From positions 1 through 64,000 of the forward strand of contig NZ_JBBMEY010000006.1 of the NCBI RefSeq assembly GCF_040096285.1: a stretch of DNA of 64,000 nucleotides, in the 5' to 3' direction. Both the position numbers and the translations under genes were made by a program. The DNA comes from Ruminococcoides intestinihominis (lineage in GTDB: Bacteria > Bacillota > Clostridia > Oscillospirales > Acutalibacteraceae). Below are positions 7,567 through 16,275 of this stretch, piece by piece. Position 1 is the first letter of the stretch. Each line of letters begins with the position of its first letter. Below the pieces are notes generated by a model. That model was not told where the DNA came from. It saw only the letters and a program-made list of their open reading frames with translations, and searched no databases.

Positions 7567-8679
7567 TTAGCCCCAAACTTCTTCTGCTATTTCCTTAACA
7601 AGAGCAATCTTTGCCCACTGTTCTTCTTCAGTAAGTTTGTTACCGATTTCACATGATGCAAAACCACACTGAGGACTTAGGTATAATCTGTCAAGTGGAA
7701 CATACTTTGATGCTTCCTTAATTCTGTCAATTACTACCTTCTTGTCTTCCAACTTAGGTGACTTAGAAGTGATAAGACCAAGAACAACTTTCTTGTCACC
7801 TGAAACATACTTTAATGGTTCAAATGAACCTGAGCGTTCATCATCAAATTCAAGATAATAAGCAGACACATTTTCTCTGCCGAATAGTGGTTCTGCTACA
7901 GGATCATAAGCACCACTGCTAAAGTAAGCTGAGTGGTAGTTACCTCTACAAACATGAGTAGCAATAACCATATCTTCAGGTTTACCTTCAATAGCTAGGT
8001 TGTTTACTTTTAGTAGCTTTTCGCTGATTTCCTTAAAGTCAGCACCTTCACCGTAACGAGCAACACTGCCCTCTGCTACTAATACACCCCATGTACAGTC
8101 ATCAAACTGAACATTTCTACAACCGGCATCATATAGGTCTTTAATAACCTTTCTATAGCCCTTTGCAATATCTTCAATTAGTTCTTCATCTGTTTGATAG
8201 AACTTTCTTGTTGTTTCAAGATTTGCCGGAATAATCATCTGCTGGAAGAACTGTGCCGGTGCCGGAATTGTCTGTTTTGCAACAGTATTTTCATCTTCTA
8301 AAGCCTTAACAAATTTGTAGTGTTCTACAAATGGGTGGTTGTCTACTGTGATTTTATCACTTAACCATGTATCGTCAATTAGTGCCGGTTCACCATGGAA
8401 CTGAACACCCTTTTCAGTTTTCTTGTGTTCAACACCATTAAATCCCCACATAAAGTCCAAATGCCAAGTTGCTCTACGGAATTCACCGTCTGTGATAACC
8501 TTTAGTCCGGCTTTCTTCTGCTTTTCTACTAGGTCGATAATAGCCTTATCTTCTACTGCTTTTAGTTCATCAGCAGTAATTTTGCCTTGTTCAAAATTTG
8601 CTCTTGCTTCTTTTAATTTTGCAGGTCTTAGAAAGCTGCCTACAACATCATATCTAAAAGGAATATGTAAATTACTCAT
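7567..8679 (-). CDS. Cobalamin-independent methionine synthase-like protein (MetE C-domain family)
   Basis: Resembles the YxjG/YxjH group of stand-alone MetE C-terminal domains (370 residues), TIM-barrel enzymes that move a methyl group to a thiol such as homocysteine. Visible features are the N-terminal VVGSFLRP (VGS[YF]xRP motif), DGEFRR, a substrate-binding region QFDDCTWGVLV, the zinc-ligand region HVCRGNYHS, and the terminal LSPQCGFAS carrying the second conserved Cys. In Bacillus such genes sit under SAM riboswitches. Here the leader is only about 30 bases, so no S-box is possible, and the LysR gene just upstream could be the regulator instead. GAGGTAA precedes the ATG. The methyl donor is not deducible. 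Confidence 0.85.
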   Translation of the reverse strand: MSNLHIPFRYDVVGSFLRPAKLKEARANFEQGKITADELKAVEDKAIIDLVEKQKKAGLKVITDGEFRRATWHLDFMWGFNGVEHKKTEKGVQFHGEPALIDDTWLSDKITVDNHPFVEHYKFVKALEDENTVAKQTIPAPAQFFQQMIIPANLETTRKFYQTDEELIEDIAKGYRKVIKDLYDAGCRNVQFDDCTWGVLVAEGSVARYGEGADFKEISEKLLKVNNLAIEGKPEDMVIATHVCRGNYHSAYFSSGAYDPVAEPLFGRENVSAYYLEFDDERSGSFEPLKYVSGDKKVVLGLITSKSPKLEDKKVVIDRIKEASKYVPLDRLYLSPQCGFASCEIGNKLTEEEQWAKIALVKEIAEEVWG

Positions 8680-8711
8680 TTAAATTACCTCGCATTTCAT
8701 TTTATGCTTCA

Positions 8712-8740
8712 ATTATACAAGGTAAAATAATTGTTGTAAA
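8712..8740 (-). promoter_or_regulatory. Promoter of the MetE-like gene
   Basis: TTTACA (8735-8740), 17-bp spacer and TATAAT (8712-8717) on the minus strand. The transcript would start about 30 bases before the ATG. Confidence 0.7.
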
Positions 8741-8747
8741 ATACATA

Positions 8748-8795
8748 AAAATAAAGGTTAGATATAGTTTTAAACTATAACTAACCTTTATTTCA
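8748..8795 (-). terminator. Terminator of fbp/lysR transcript
   Basis: AAAGGTTAG (8753-8761) pairs with CTAACCTTT (8781-8789), extended by an inner TATAGTTT/AAACTATA stem. A T-rich tail follows on the minus strand. It separates lysR from the downstream MetE-like gene. Confidence 0.78.
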
Positions 8796-8800
8796 TATCT

Positions 8801-9706
8801 TTATTCTACATTAATATACTTACTTAGTGAACTAATATAATACTGAGCCATTTCGCTTTGGATAATATCATTATGAGTTAAGATACCTACACGCATAACC
8901 CCCTCTTTATCAAGAGGAATACTGACAATATTCTCACCGTTTAACGAACTGTCAATAACACCACTGCAAACTGTATAGCCGTTAAGACCGATTAATAGGT
9001 TAAACAGAGTTGCTCTATCAGTTACTCTAATATTCTTTAGTCGTTCTTCTATGCTGAAAATTTCTTCAGAATAGTAGAAAGAATTATGCTCACCTTGTTC
9101 GTATGACAAATATGGATATGGTGCTAAGTCTTTCATTTTTACTGACTTTTTATTTGCTAATGGATTACTTGTACTGACAAAAATATGAGGATTGGCAGTA
9201 AATAATTCTGTAAACTTTAGGTTATTACTTTTAAAGATTTTTCCCAATGCTTTTTCATTAAAAGAATTAAGATATACAATTCCTAGTTCACTTTTCATCT
9301 TGGCAACATCATCAATAACCTCATAAGTTTCTGTTTCTCTCAAAGAAAAATCATACTCATCTTCCCCATACTTTTTGATTAAATCAACAAATGCATTGAC
9401 GGCAAAGGAATAGTGCTGAGTTGACACACAAAAGCTTTTTTTCTGCTTTACATTGCCCTTAAAAGCACTTTCAAGTAAACTTGCTTGTTCCAGCACTTGA
9501 CGAGCATATCGCAGGAACTTCTCACCTTCTTGCGAAACAACAGTACCCTTATTTGTTCTGTTAAAAATAGAAATATTCATTTCCTTTTCCAGTTCTCTAA
9601 TAGCATTTGTAAGGCTAGGTTGAGAAACAAAAAGTTCCTTTGAAGCTTTGCTGATTGTGCCTTTATCTGCTACTGCTACAACATATTTAAGTTGTTGTAA
9701 AGTCAT
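8801..9706 (-). CDS. LysR-family transcriptional regulator
   Basis: A 301-residue LTTR. The N-terminal winged helix-turn-helix is clear (LQQLKYVVAVADKGTISKAS followed by the recognition helix VSQPSLTNAIRELE, residues 3-60), then the linker helix and a periplasmic-binding-fold effector domain (about 90-295) with HIFVSTSNPLA. It starts 15 bases after the fbp stop with GAAAGG as ribosome site and is probably cotranscribed with fbp. The gene after it encodes a MetE-like enzyme under its own promoter. Control of that enzyme or of gluconeogenic carbon flow are both plausible, and the sequence does not decide. The effector is unknown. Confidence 0.9.
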   Translation of the reverse strand: MTLQQLKYVVAVADKGTISKASKELFVSQPSLTNAIRELEKEMNISIFNRTNKGTVVSQEGEKFLRYARQVLEQASLLESAFKGNVKQKKSFCVSTQHYSFAVNAFVDLIKKYGEDEYDFSLRETETYEVIDDVAKMKSELGIVYLNSFNEKALGKIFKSNNLKFTELFTANPHIFVSTSNPLANKKSVKMKDLAPYPYLSYEQGEHNSFYYSEEIFSIEERLKNIRVTDRATLFNLLIGLNGYTVCSGVIDSSLNGENIVSIPLDKEGVMRVGILTHNDIIQSEMAQYYISSLSKYINVE

Positions 9707-9721
9707 AAAATCTACCTTTCA

Positions 9722-11677
9722 CTAGTTCTTTTGGTTTTGGCGAATTGTACCGTCTCTATATGCTTTGATAAGTTCCTTTAGGTCCTTGATATTTTCTCTT
9801 AGCCTTTTACCGTTATCAGTATCACCTACAAGAATTCTCTTTTGGCTAACTTCCTTTGCTACTTGATTTGTCTGCATATCTCTGCCACTTCTAATTGTAG
9901 CATCTACAGACTTAAAAGGTTCATGGGCAGTTAGCATTAAACCATAGGAATTATAAATTAATGTGTAACCGGCAATACCTGTTACCTTATGATAAGGCTG
10001 ACTAAATCCCCCGTCAATTAAAATTACTTTACCGTTACACTTAACAGGACTTTCTCCCTCAGTATGATGAATAGGAACATGACCGTTGATAATATGGGCA
10101 TTTCCACCTTTTGCTCCAAATTCAGCAAAAATTCTGTCAACCATTTCATCATCATTAATTAGTTTATAATAAACATCCTTCTTTTCTTTATGGGTTGATT
10201 CATCTTCAATAAAGTATCTTTCAAATGTGGTCATTTTGTCACGACCATAAAGTGGAGAATCAGGACCATTCCATAAGTACCATAGAATATCCCTACCGGT
10301 TCTTCTCTCATCTTCATTTACTGAGAAAAATGCTTTTCTGGCACAACGCTCAATCTCATCATAAAGAGCCTTACCACACAAATCCTCACCAAAAAGATTT
10401 ATCTTTCTAAATGTACCGTCCTCATTCATTGGCACACAACCATGGAAAAGAATGTTGTTGTTATAAACTCGATAAAGTCCACCTTTATTAAGTAATAACT
10501 TAATATGTTTCTTTAGTTTACCACAATTTATAAATGAATTTCTAAGTTTTGCAATAACAGATTGTTCTTCCTTAGTCAGCTCATAAGGATTGTCAAAATT
10601 AATAGTAGGGAAATTTTTGTCCAGAATTTCATATACCTTACCATCTAACAAAACAGTACCCTTTTTAATATCAATCTTATCAAGTAATCTTCTGTTATCC
10701 ATTTTGTATTCAGGGTGTTTTGCAATTAGCTGTCCCTCAAGCTTAAACTGAATAACAGTAATGGCTTTTTGCATTTTCATTGCAAGTTTTGTTTGGGTAG
10801 TCATACCTTGATTGTGTCTAAACCTAATGGCAAACTGCTCACAAGGGTCATCGGCATATTGCTCCATAGCAAAAAGTACAAGAGGCATCATACTGATACC
10901 GTAACCATTTTCAAGTACAGATAGGTTATCATACAAAATACTTGTACGAACAATATTTGCAATACAAGCAGTTTGTCCTGCTGATGCACCCATCCACAAT
11001 ACATCGTGATTACCCCACTGAATATCAAGACTATGGTAGTTAAGCAAACTATCCATTACAAAATGAGAACCGTAACCTCTGTCATAAATATCACCGATAA
11101 TATGTAAATGGTCAATTACAAGTTGCTGAATTAGGTTAGACATTTCAATGATAAATTCATCAGCACAACCAATTTCAATAATTGTATTGATGATTTCGTC
11201 ATAGTAGGCCTTTTTGTTTAGGACTTCCTTTTTCTCTGTAATAAGTTCCTCAATAACATATCTAAAGTTATCAGGCATAGCCTTTCTAACCTTTGAACGA
11301 GTATATTTGGAAGAAACTATCTGACATACAGAAACCAATCTGTATAAAGTTGTACGATACCAACTGTCATCAGCTTTTCCTTGTGACTTAACATAATCTA
11401 GCTTTTCGGATGGGTAATATATTAAAGATGCTAAATCTTCCTTTTGGTCTTCAAATAGAGTATCTCCAAATACATCATCAATCTTCTTCATAACTGCACC
11501 TGAACCGTTGCGAAGTACATGAGAAAAAGCTCTGTATTCACCATGAATATCAGACAAAAAATGCTCTGTACCTTTAGGCAAGTTAAGTATAGACTGCAAG
11601 TTAATAATTTCTGTTGCTGCACTATCTATTGTGGGATATTGCTTTGACAAACATTGTAGAAATCTTATCTTTTCCAT
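9722..11677 (-). CDS. fbp: Fructose-1,6-bisphosphatase, class III
   Basis: Gluconeogenic dephosphorylation of fructose 1,6-bisphosphate. This is the large Firmicutes-specific class III enzyme (651 residues, metallophosphoesterase fold), unrelated to E. coli Fbp. Metal-site motifs are HFLSDIHGEYRAF (about residue 40), HIIGDIYDRG (about 195), QWGNHDVLWMG (about 220), and INGHVPIHHTEGE and IDGGFSQ near the C-terminus. In-frame ATG 11686 directly abuts the AGAAAGG ribosome site, so ATG 11677 at nine-base spacing is preferred. The lysR gene follows after 15 bases with no terminator between, so the two likely form an operon. Confidence 0.96.
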   Translation of the reverse strand: MEKIRFLQCLSKQYPTIDSAATEIINLQSILNLPKGTEHFLSDIHGEYRAFSHVLRNGSGAVMKKIDDVFGDTLFEDQKEDLASLIYYPSEKLDYVKSQGKADDSWYRTTLYRLVSVCQIVSSKYTRSKVRKAMPDNFRYVIEELITEKKEVLNKKAYYDEIINTIIEIGCADEFIIEMSNLIQQLVIDHLHIIGDIYDRGYGSHFVMDSLLNYHSLDIQWGNHDVLWMGASAGQTACIANIVRTSILYDNLSVLENGYGISMMPLVLFAMEQYADDPCEQFAIRFRHNQGMTTQTKLAMKMQKAITVIQFKLEGQLIAKHPEYKMDNRRLLDKIDIKKGTVLLDGKVYEILDKNFPTINFDNPYELTKEEQSVIAKLRNSFINCGKLKKHIKLLLNKGGLYRVYNNNILFHGCVPMNEDGTFRKINLFGEDLCGKALYDEIERCARKAFFSVNEDERRTGRDILWYLWNGPDSPLYGRDKMTTFERYFIEDESTHKEKKDVYYKLINDDEMVDRIFAEFGAKGGNAHIINGHVPIHHTEGESPVKCNGKVILIDGGFSQPYHKVTGIAGYTLIYNSYGLMLTAHEPFKSVDATIRSGRDMQTNQVAKEVSQKRILVGDTDNGKRLRENIKDLKELIKAYRDGTIRQNQKN

Positions 11678-11703
11678 ATTGACCATCCTTTCTGTATACC
11701 TTT

Positions 11704-11732
11704 ATTATATTATTACTTTATTAAATTTTCAA
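11704..11732 (-). promoter_or_regulatory. Promoter of fbp
   Basis: TTGAAA (11727-11732), 17-bp spacer, TATAAT (11704-11709) on the minus strand. Confidence 0.65.
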
Positions 11733-11815
11733 TATTAATTATGTAAAATGTGATAGATTTTTGTGTGAAAACAACACTATATCTAAAAATTTCTTTTTGA
11801 AATAATCATATAAAA

Positions 11816-11843
11816 GAAAATCCCCTAGAAATCTAGGGGATAA
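11816..11843 (-). terminator. Terminator of the thiamine operon
   Basis: ATCCCCTA (11820-11827) pairs with TAGGGGAT (11834-11841). On the minus strand a TTTTCTTTT tail follows, 40 bases past the cytX stop. Confidence 0.78.
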
Positions 11844-11880
11844 ATTATCAACTTATTAAGTTAAAAAAGCACTAATTAAA

Positions 11881-13059
11881 TCAATTTTTCTTCTTAACTG
11901 CTTTCACGATTAAGTTTACCACTACACATAGGATTAGTGTAATAAGCATATCCGGTAAAGTATTACCAACAATAATATCAACCTGCATTAGTAGTCTATA
12001 AACTACAAAGCCAACTACCCATACAAGTAGGTTAACGATAGAAACTTGTTTATTACTTCTATCTTCTTTTAAGATAAAGAAATCGGCAATTTGAATTGCA
12101 ATCATAGGTGCAAATACAGAACCGATTAAATATAGGAAATCTGTAATATCGTCCATTGGGAAAATAATTGCACCGATTGTACCTATAACGGTAACTGCAA
12201 CTGCCATATACTTACCCTTTAGCTTTGAGAAAATTGACTCAGCTGAAATACCGGCAGAATAAGCATCTAGGAAAGTAGTTGTAACTGTTGAGAAGATAAT
12301 GATTAGTAGACCTGCAATACCAAGACCTGCTTTAATCATAATCTGAGCAATATCACTTTCACCTGTAAAGATAGCTGCACTCATACCGATTACATACATC
12401 CAACAACTGATGATACCGTATGTAATAGCACTTACTGCTGTAGCCTTAACAGGCTTTTCAGCTTCTCTTGTATAGTCAGAGATTAGTGGTAACCAAGATA
12501 GTGGCATTGCAACAGAAAGTTCAACTGCTGCACCAAATGTCATTTCGTCACTAATTGTTGAAGTAAATGTACCATCATTAAAAATAACAAAGCAAAGAAT
12601 AATTGTTAGGATAAACAGTGCTGACATAGCAACTGTATTTACCTTACCTAAATTCTTGATACCAATTAAAATCCATAGCACAATTAATGCACCGATAACT
12701 AAGCACCATACCCATCTGCCTGTATTGAAAATACTTGTAGCAGAAATTGCTCCGTCATAAATCATAATAGCTGTCCAACCAACAAGCTGAAGAACATTTA
12801 GTACTGAGAAAAGCAAGCCACCCTTTGAGCCAAAGCTCTGCTTAACTGTTTCCATTGAGCTTTTTCTTACTTTACCACCGATTAAACCTGCAAAGAACAA
12901 CATTAAACATCCAATGATATGTCCGATAATGATTGCCCAAATGCCTTTTTGAAAACCCAGTGGTGCAAAATATGTTCCTGTTAGAATTTCTGCCAATGAA
13001 ACACCTGCACCAAACCAGATTAACCCATTTTCAAATAAACTTGTACCCTTTTTATTCAT
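11881..13059 (-). CDS. cytX: NCS1-family hydroxymethylpyrimidine permease CytX
   Basis: A 392-residue integral membrane protein with about 12 hydrophobic segments, related to cytosine permease CodB. The position as last gene of a TPP-riboswitch operon with thiD, thiE and thiM identifies it as the CytX branch, thought to import the thiamine precursor HMP. The N-terminal WFGAGVSLAEILTGTYFAPL is typical of the first NCS1 helices. It overlaps thiD by 8 bases, with AGAAGGAGAA as ribosome site inside thiD. Because the operon lacks thiC, import of the pyrimidine makes biochemical sense. Specificity is inferred from context. Confidence 0.88.
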   Translation of the reverse strand: MNKKGTSLFENGLIWFGAGVSLAEILTGTYFAPLGFQKGIWAIIIGHIIGCLMLFFAGLIGGKVRKSSMETVKQSFGSKGGLLFSVLNVLQLVGWTAIMIYDGAISATSIFNTGRWVWCLVIGALIVLWILIGIKNLGKVNTVAMSALFILTIILCFVIFNDGTFTSTISDEMTFGAAVELSVAMPLSWLPLISDYTREAEKPVKATAVSAITYGIISCWMYVIGMSAAIFTGESDIAQIMIKAGLGIAGLLIIIFSTVTTTFLDAYSAGISAESIFSKLKGKYMAVAVTVIGTIGAIIFPMDDITDFLYLIGSVFAPMIAIQIADFFILKEDRSNKQVSIVNLLVWVVGFVVYRLLMQVDIIVGNTLPDMLITLILCVVVNLIVKAVKKKN

Positions 13060-13870
13060 CTTTATTCTCCTTCTCTAAAACATAATCACTTGAAATATCA
13101 AATCCATGGTTCATAGGTCCACTACCCTTTCCAAGGTCAAGCATTGCACCTAATGCACCTGAAATATATTCCTTTGAACGAGAAACTGATGTGTCAAGGT
13201 CGTAACCCTTAGCTAGGTTTGAGGCAATAGCACTTGAAAGTGTGCAACCTGTACCGTGAGTATTAGGGTTATCAATTCTTTTACCGTAGAACCACTTGTA
13301 ACTGCCATTTCTATATAGCAAGTCATTTGCATCATTTACTTTGTGTCCACCTTTTAGTAGGACAGCACAGTTGTACTTTTCGCTAATAATTTTAGAAGCC
13401 TCAATCATCTCATCCTCATTAGTGATTTTCATATCAGAGATAACCTCTGCCTCAGGGATATTTGGAGTAAGTACAGTAGCTAAAGAAAACAAATTGTTCT
13501 TTAGAGTTTCAATAGCATCATCACTAATTAGCTTTGAACCACTTGTTGCCACCATTACCGGGTCAACAACAATGTTCTTAGCTTTGTAGAAAGTTAGCTT
13601 TTCTGCGATTTTCTTAATAAGTGCTGATGAAGAAACCATACCTATCTTTACTGCATCCGGATAAATGTCTGTAAAGACTGCGTCAAGTTCTTTACCCAAA
13701 AATTCATCATCCACATCCATAATACCTGTTACGCCTAAAGTATTCTGTGCAGTTAAAGCAGTGATTGCACAAGTGGCAAAAACTCCATTTGTAATCATTG
13801 TTTTAATATCTGCTTGGATACCGGCGCCTCCACCGGAGTCACTACCGGCGATTGTTAATGCTGTTCTCAT
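13052..13870 (-). CDS. thiD: Hydroxymethylpyrimidine/phosphomethylpyrimidine kinase
   Basis: Two successive ATP-dependent phosphorylations, HMP to HMP-P to HMP-PP, supplying the pyrimidine half of thiamine. It is a ribokinase-fold enzyme of 272 residues: N-terminal ALTIAGSDSGGGAGIQADIK with the Gly-rich substrate loop, VVDPVMVATSG in the middle, LLKGGHK, and the catalytic anion hole NTHGTGCTLSSAIA near residue 210. It is fourth in the operon, overlaps cytX, and starts 27 bases after the HAD gene with AAGGAG as its ribosome site. Confidence 0.96.
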   Translation of the reverse strand: MRTALTIAGSDSGGGAGIQADIKTMITNGVFATCAITALTAQNTLGVTGIMDVDDEFLGKELDAVFTDIYPDAVKIGMVSSSALIKKIAEKLTFYKAKNIVVDPVMVATSGSKLISDDAIETLKNNLFSLATVLTPNIPEAEVISDMKITNEDEMIEASKIISEKYNCAVLLKGGHKVNDANDLLYRNGSYKWFYGKRIDNPNTHGTGCTLSSAIASNLAKGYDLDTSVSRSKEYISGALGAMLDLGKGSGPMNHGFDISSDYVLEKENKDE

Positions 13871-13897
13871 AATAATCTCCTTTTTCGCATTAATTAT

Positions 13898-14560
13898 TTA
13901 TAGTGACAGAAGGTGGTGCCCCCAATCTGCCACTTTACTAAAGTCTTGTATGTAATATTTTACAAGGCTTTGTATACTATTTTTATTTTTCATTTCAGCA
14001 GGGTCATATACTCCTACTACTTTGAAGTTTGCTTTTTCTGCCGTTTTGATGGCAAATAATGCATCTTCAAATACCAAAGTTTCTTCCGGTTTTGTACCTA
14101 AAATTTCTGCACATTTTAGATAAATATCAGGATAAGACTTACTCTTGCCTACTGTTTCACAAGTTAGAATATCTATGAAGAAATTACGAATCTTTAGCCT
14201 TTTAAAGGCTTTATCAATCTGGTTATAGTCGCTGGAAGTGGCAACAATCATTTTGATATTATTCTTTCTAAGAAATTTAAGTAAATTAACTACTCCATTT
14301 TTAGTTTGTACTTCATGAAGATAAAAGTCATTTATTATAGAAAGCACACCTTCAATTATTTCTTCTACAGAATTATCAAGGTAGTAATTGTCTATCATAT
14401 ACTTTGCTCCCTCAGTTAAACTCATAGAGTAAAGTATCTTCCCTAAACCTTCCTTTGGAATCTTGTTCTTTTTTCTAAGATAGATTGCACCTACATCATT
14501 CCATATACCCATAGAATTCAATATAGTGCCATCTACATCAAATATTGCTCCCTTAATCAT
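13898..14560 (-). CDS. HAD phosphatase embedded in the thiamine operon
   Basis: A 220-residue HAD hydrolase of the beta-phosphoglucomutase/phosphatase subgroup: motif I IFDVDGTILNSMG, motif II MIVATSSDYNQID (about residue 108), and motif III/IV LVFEDALFAIKTAEKANF (about 165) with acidic metal ligands. It overlaps thiE by 8 bases and lies between thiE and thiD under the same TPP riboswitch, so its role is very likely in thiamine metabolism. A reasonable inference is dephosphorylation of thiamine monophosphate to thiamine, needed if the cell makes TPP with a pyrophosphokinase rather than ThiL. Removal of phosphate from a damaged intermediate is an alternative. No substrate-specific residue can be named from sequence. 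Confidence 0.85.
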   Translation of the reverse strand: MIKGAIFDVDGTILNSMGIWNDVGAIYLRKKNKIPKEGLGKILYSMSLTEGAKYMIDNYYLDNSVEEIIEGVLSIINDFYLHEVQTKNGVVNLLKFLRKNNIKMIVATSSDYNQIDKAFKRLKIRNFFIDILTCETVGKSKSYPDIYLKCAEILGTKPEETLVFEDALFAIKTAEKANFKVVGVYDPAEMKNKNSIQSLVKYYIQDFSKVADWGHHLLSL

Positions 14561-15197
14561 TGTTTACTGTTTTTAAAGTTTCTGCTTTTAATTCTTTTGT
14601 AGCATTTTCAATATCTTTTTGAGCGAAAATTGCACTGATAACTGCAATACCAACTATACCTCTACCGGCAAGTTCTTTTACATTATCGTGAGTAATACCA
14701 CCAATTGCAATTACAGGAATTGAAACTGCTTTACAAATTCTTTCAAGTTCATCGTGAGAAACTTCTTCAGCGTCATCCTTTGAACCTGTTTTGAAAACTG
14801 CACCAACACCTAGGTAGTCAGCACCATGCTTTTCAGCAAGTAGTGCTTGTTCTACTGTTTGAGCTGATACACCGATGATTTTGTCATCACCCAGAATTTC
14901 TCTTACATTCTGTGCTTCCATATCACTTTGACCAACATGGACACCATCAGCATTAATTTCCTTTGCAATTTCTACATTGTCATTAATCACAAATGGTACA
15001 TTGTATTCCTTACAAAGTTTCTGAATTTCCTTTGCTTCTTCTAGGAAAGAACCTTCATCAAGTTTCTTTTCTCTTAGCTGAATAAATGTTGCTCCACCTT
15101 TAAGAGCCTTTTCTACTTGGCTATAAAGAGTTTCACCATTTAACCAATGTCTATCGGTTACTGCATATAGAAGTAAATCTTTCTTATCGCAATTCAT
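14553..15197 (-). CDS. thiE: Thiamine phosphate synthase
   Basis: Joins HMP-PP and hydroxyethylthiazole phosphate to give thiamine monophosphate. TIM-barrel protein of 214 residues with the family signatures: LLYAVTDRHWL at the N-terminus, ATFIQLREKKLDE, FVINDNVEIA, ADGVHVGQSDM, GVSAQTVEQA, ADYLGVGAVFKTGSKDDA (pyrophosphate loop) and IPVIAIGGIT. The start lies inside the thiM 3' end (14-base overlap), and its 3' end overlaps the HAD gene, so translation is coupled through the operon. Confidence 0.96.
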   Translation of the reverse strand: MNCDKKDLLLYAVTDRHWLNGETLYSQVEKALKGGATFIQLREKKLDEGSFLEEAKEIQKLCKEYNVPFVINDNVEIAKEINADGVHVGQSDMEAQNVREILGDDKIIGVSAQTVEQALLAEKHGADYLGVGAVFKTGSKDDAEEVSHDELERICKAVSIPVIAIGGITHDNVKELAGRGIVGIAVISAIFAQKDIENATKELKAETLKTVNND

Positions 15198-16005
15198 ACT
15201 TTGCTCCCTTATTTAATGTTTCACCATCCATATTATAGATAGCATCAATAATTCTGTTACGGTATGTTGAGTTACCGTCACCCTCAACCATTCTTGTTTT
15301 TGCAATTTCACCTGCAAGACCCATTGTACAAACTGCTGATGCTACTGCTTCAAGTACATTGTCAGGATTAGCTACAATAAATGCAGTTGTCATACCTGAA
15401 AGCTGACAGCCTGTACCTGTGATTTTGCTCATATCAGCTTCACCGTTACGGATTACATAGCACTTTTCACCGTCACTTACAAGGTCAATAGCACCTGTAA
15501 TTGCTACTACTGAGTTGATGCTCTTTGCAAAATTCTTTACAAACTTTACTGATGAATCAAGGTTATCTTCTGTAACAGTATCTGCCACATCAGCATCAAC
15601 ACCCTTAGTTGTGCCACTACCTAAGGCTAAAGTTTTGATTTCTGAAATGTTACCACGAACAACATCAAACTTAATTTCTTTCATTAGCTTAACTGCAGTA
15701 TTTGTACGAAGTGCAGATGCACCGGCACCTACCGGATCAAGAAGAACCTTGTGGTTAAGTTCATTTGCCTTTTTACCGGCAATAAACATACCTTCAATTG
15801 AACGCTTATTAAGTGTGCCGATATTAATATTTAGACCACCACAGATTGATGTAATATCTGCTACATCATCAGGTTCATCAGACATAATAGGACTGCCACC
15901 ACAAGCAAGAAGTACATTTGCAACATCATTTACTGTTACATAGTTAGTAATGTTGTGTACAAGTGGAACACTTTTTCTAACATTATCAAGGCAATTACCT
16001 AACAT
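15184..16005 (-). CDS. thiM: Hydroxyethylthiazole kinase
   Basis: Salvage kinase that phosphorylates hydroxyethylthiazole to feed ThiE. A 273-residue ribokinase-fold protein with VPLVHNITNYVTVNDVANV at the N-terminus, ACGGSPIMSDEPDD, LLDPVGAGAS, VVRGNISEI and the catalytic KITGTGCQLSGMTTAF. A TTG at 16020 opens the frame but lies in the GGAGG ribosome site, so ATG 16005 is the start. It is first gene of the thi operon, directly behind the TPP riboswitch. With thiD, thiE and cytX, it makes this a salvage pathway; no thiC, thiG, thiF or thiS is present here. Confidence 0.96.
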   Translation of the reverse strand: MLGNCLDNVRKSVPLVHNITNYVTVNDVANVLLACGGSPIMSDEPDDVADITSICGGLNINIGTLNKRSIEGMFIAGKKANELNHKVLLDPVGAGASALRTNTAVKLMKEIKFDVVRGNISEIKTLALGSGTTKGVDADVADTVTEDNLDSSVKFVKNFAKSINSVVAITGAIDLVSDGEKCYVIRNGEADMSKITGTGCQLSGMTTAFIVANPDNVLEAVASAVCTMGLAGEIAKTRMVEGDGNSTYRNRIIDAIYNMDGETLNKGAKYELR

Positions 16006-16045
16006 AATTGTTACCTCCAAACATATAAATTAAAATATTTTACAT

Positions 16046-16076
16046 ACAAAAACGGGCATACCAAAGGCATACCCGT
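16046..16076 (-). terminator. Riboswitch-controlled terminator before thiM
   Basis: On the minus strand an 11-pair stem (16052-16062 with 16066-16076, including G-U pairs) is followed by TTTTTG. It lies between the TPP aptamer and thiM and should form when TPP is bound, ending transcription before the operon. Confidence 0.85.
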
Positions 16077-16090
16077 CAAATAAGTCAATT

Positions 16091-16178
16091 ATTTCCCTAC
16101 GCTGGCATTATCCAAATCAGGTACTAGGTCGAAGTTGTCAACTTCCTCTCAGATTGCTAATTTGCAAACTCCCTATCT
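16091..16178 (-). ncRNA. TPP riboswitch (thi box) aptamer
   Basis: On the minus strand the sequence shows the thi-box hallmarks: 5' strand of P1 in TAGGGAG, the CTGAGAGG loop motif of the pyrimidine-sensing arm, and the 3' block ACCTGATTTGGATAATGCCA followed by GCGTAGGGA closing P1. The block from 16098 to about 16123 fits the family consensus closely. It is followed by a terminator hairpin, so binding of thiamine pyrophosphate switches off thiM-thiE-HAD-thiD-cytX. Confidence 0.96.
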
Positions 16179-16181
16179 ATT

Positions 16182-16211
16182 AATATACTACTAAATGTAG
16201 AATTTTGTCAA
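16182..16211 (-). promoter_or_regulatory. Promoter of the thiamine operon
   Basis: TTGACA (16206-16211), 18-bp spacer and TATATT (16182-16187) on the minus strand, just upstream of the aptamer. Confidence 0.7.
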
Positions 16212-16222
16212 CTGTAAAATAA

Positions 16223-16258
16223 AGAAACATACCCTAATACTAATTAAGGTATGTTTCT
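16223..16258 (-). terminator. Terminator behind sbcC and the Ig-domain remnant
   Basis: AGAAACATACC (16223-16233) pairs with GGTATGTTTCT (16248-16258). A TTTATTTTAC tail follows on the minus strand. It originally ended the broken Ig-domain gene and now serves the sbcDC transcript. Confidence 0.7.
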
Positions 16259-16275
16259 ATAAATCACTTAAAATT

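Noticed and set aside
8680..8740. SAM riboswitch before the MetE-like gene
   Set aside because: The promoter leaves only about 30 bases of leader, with no S-box motifs.
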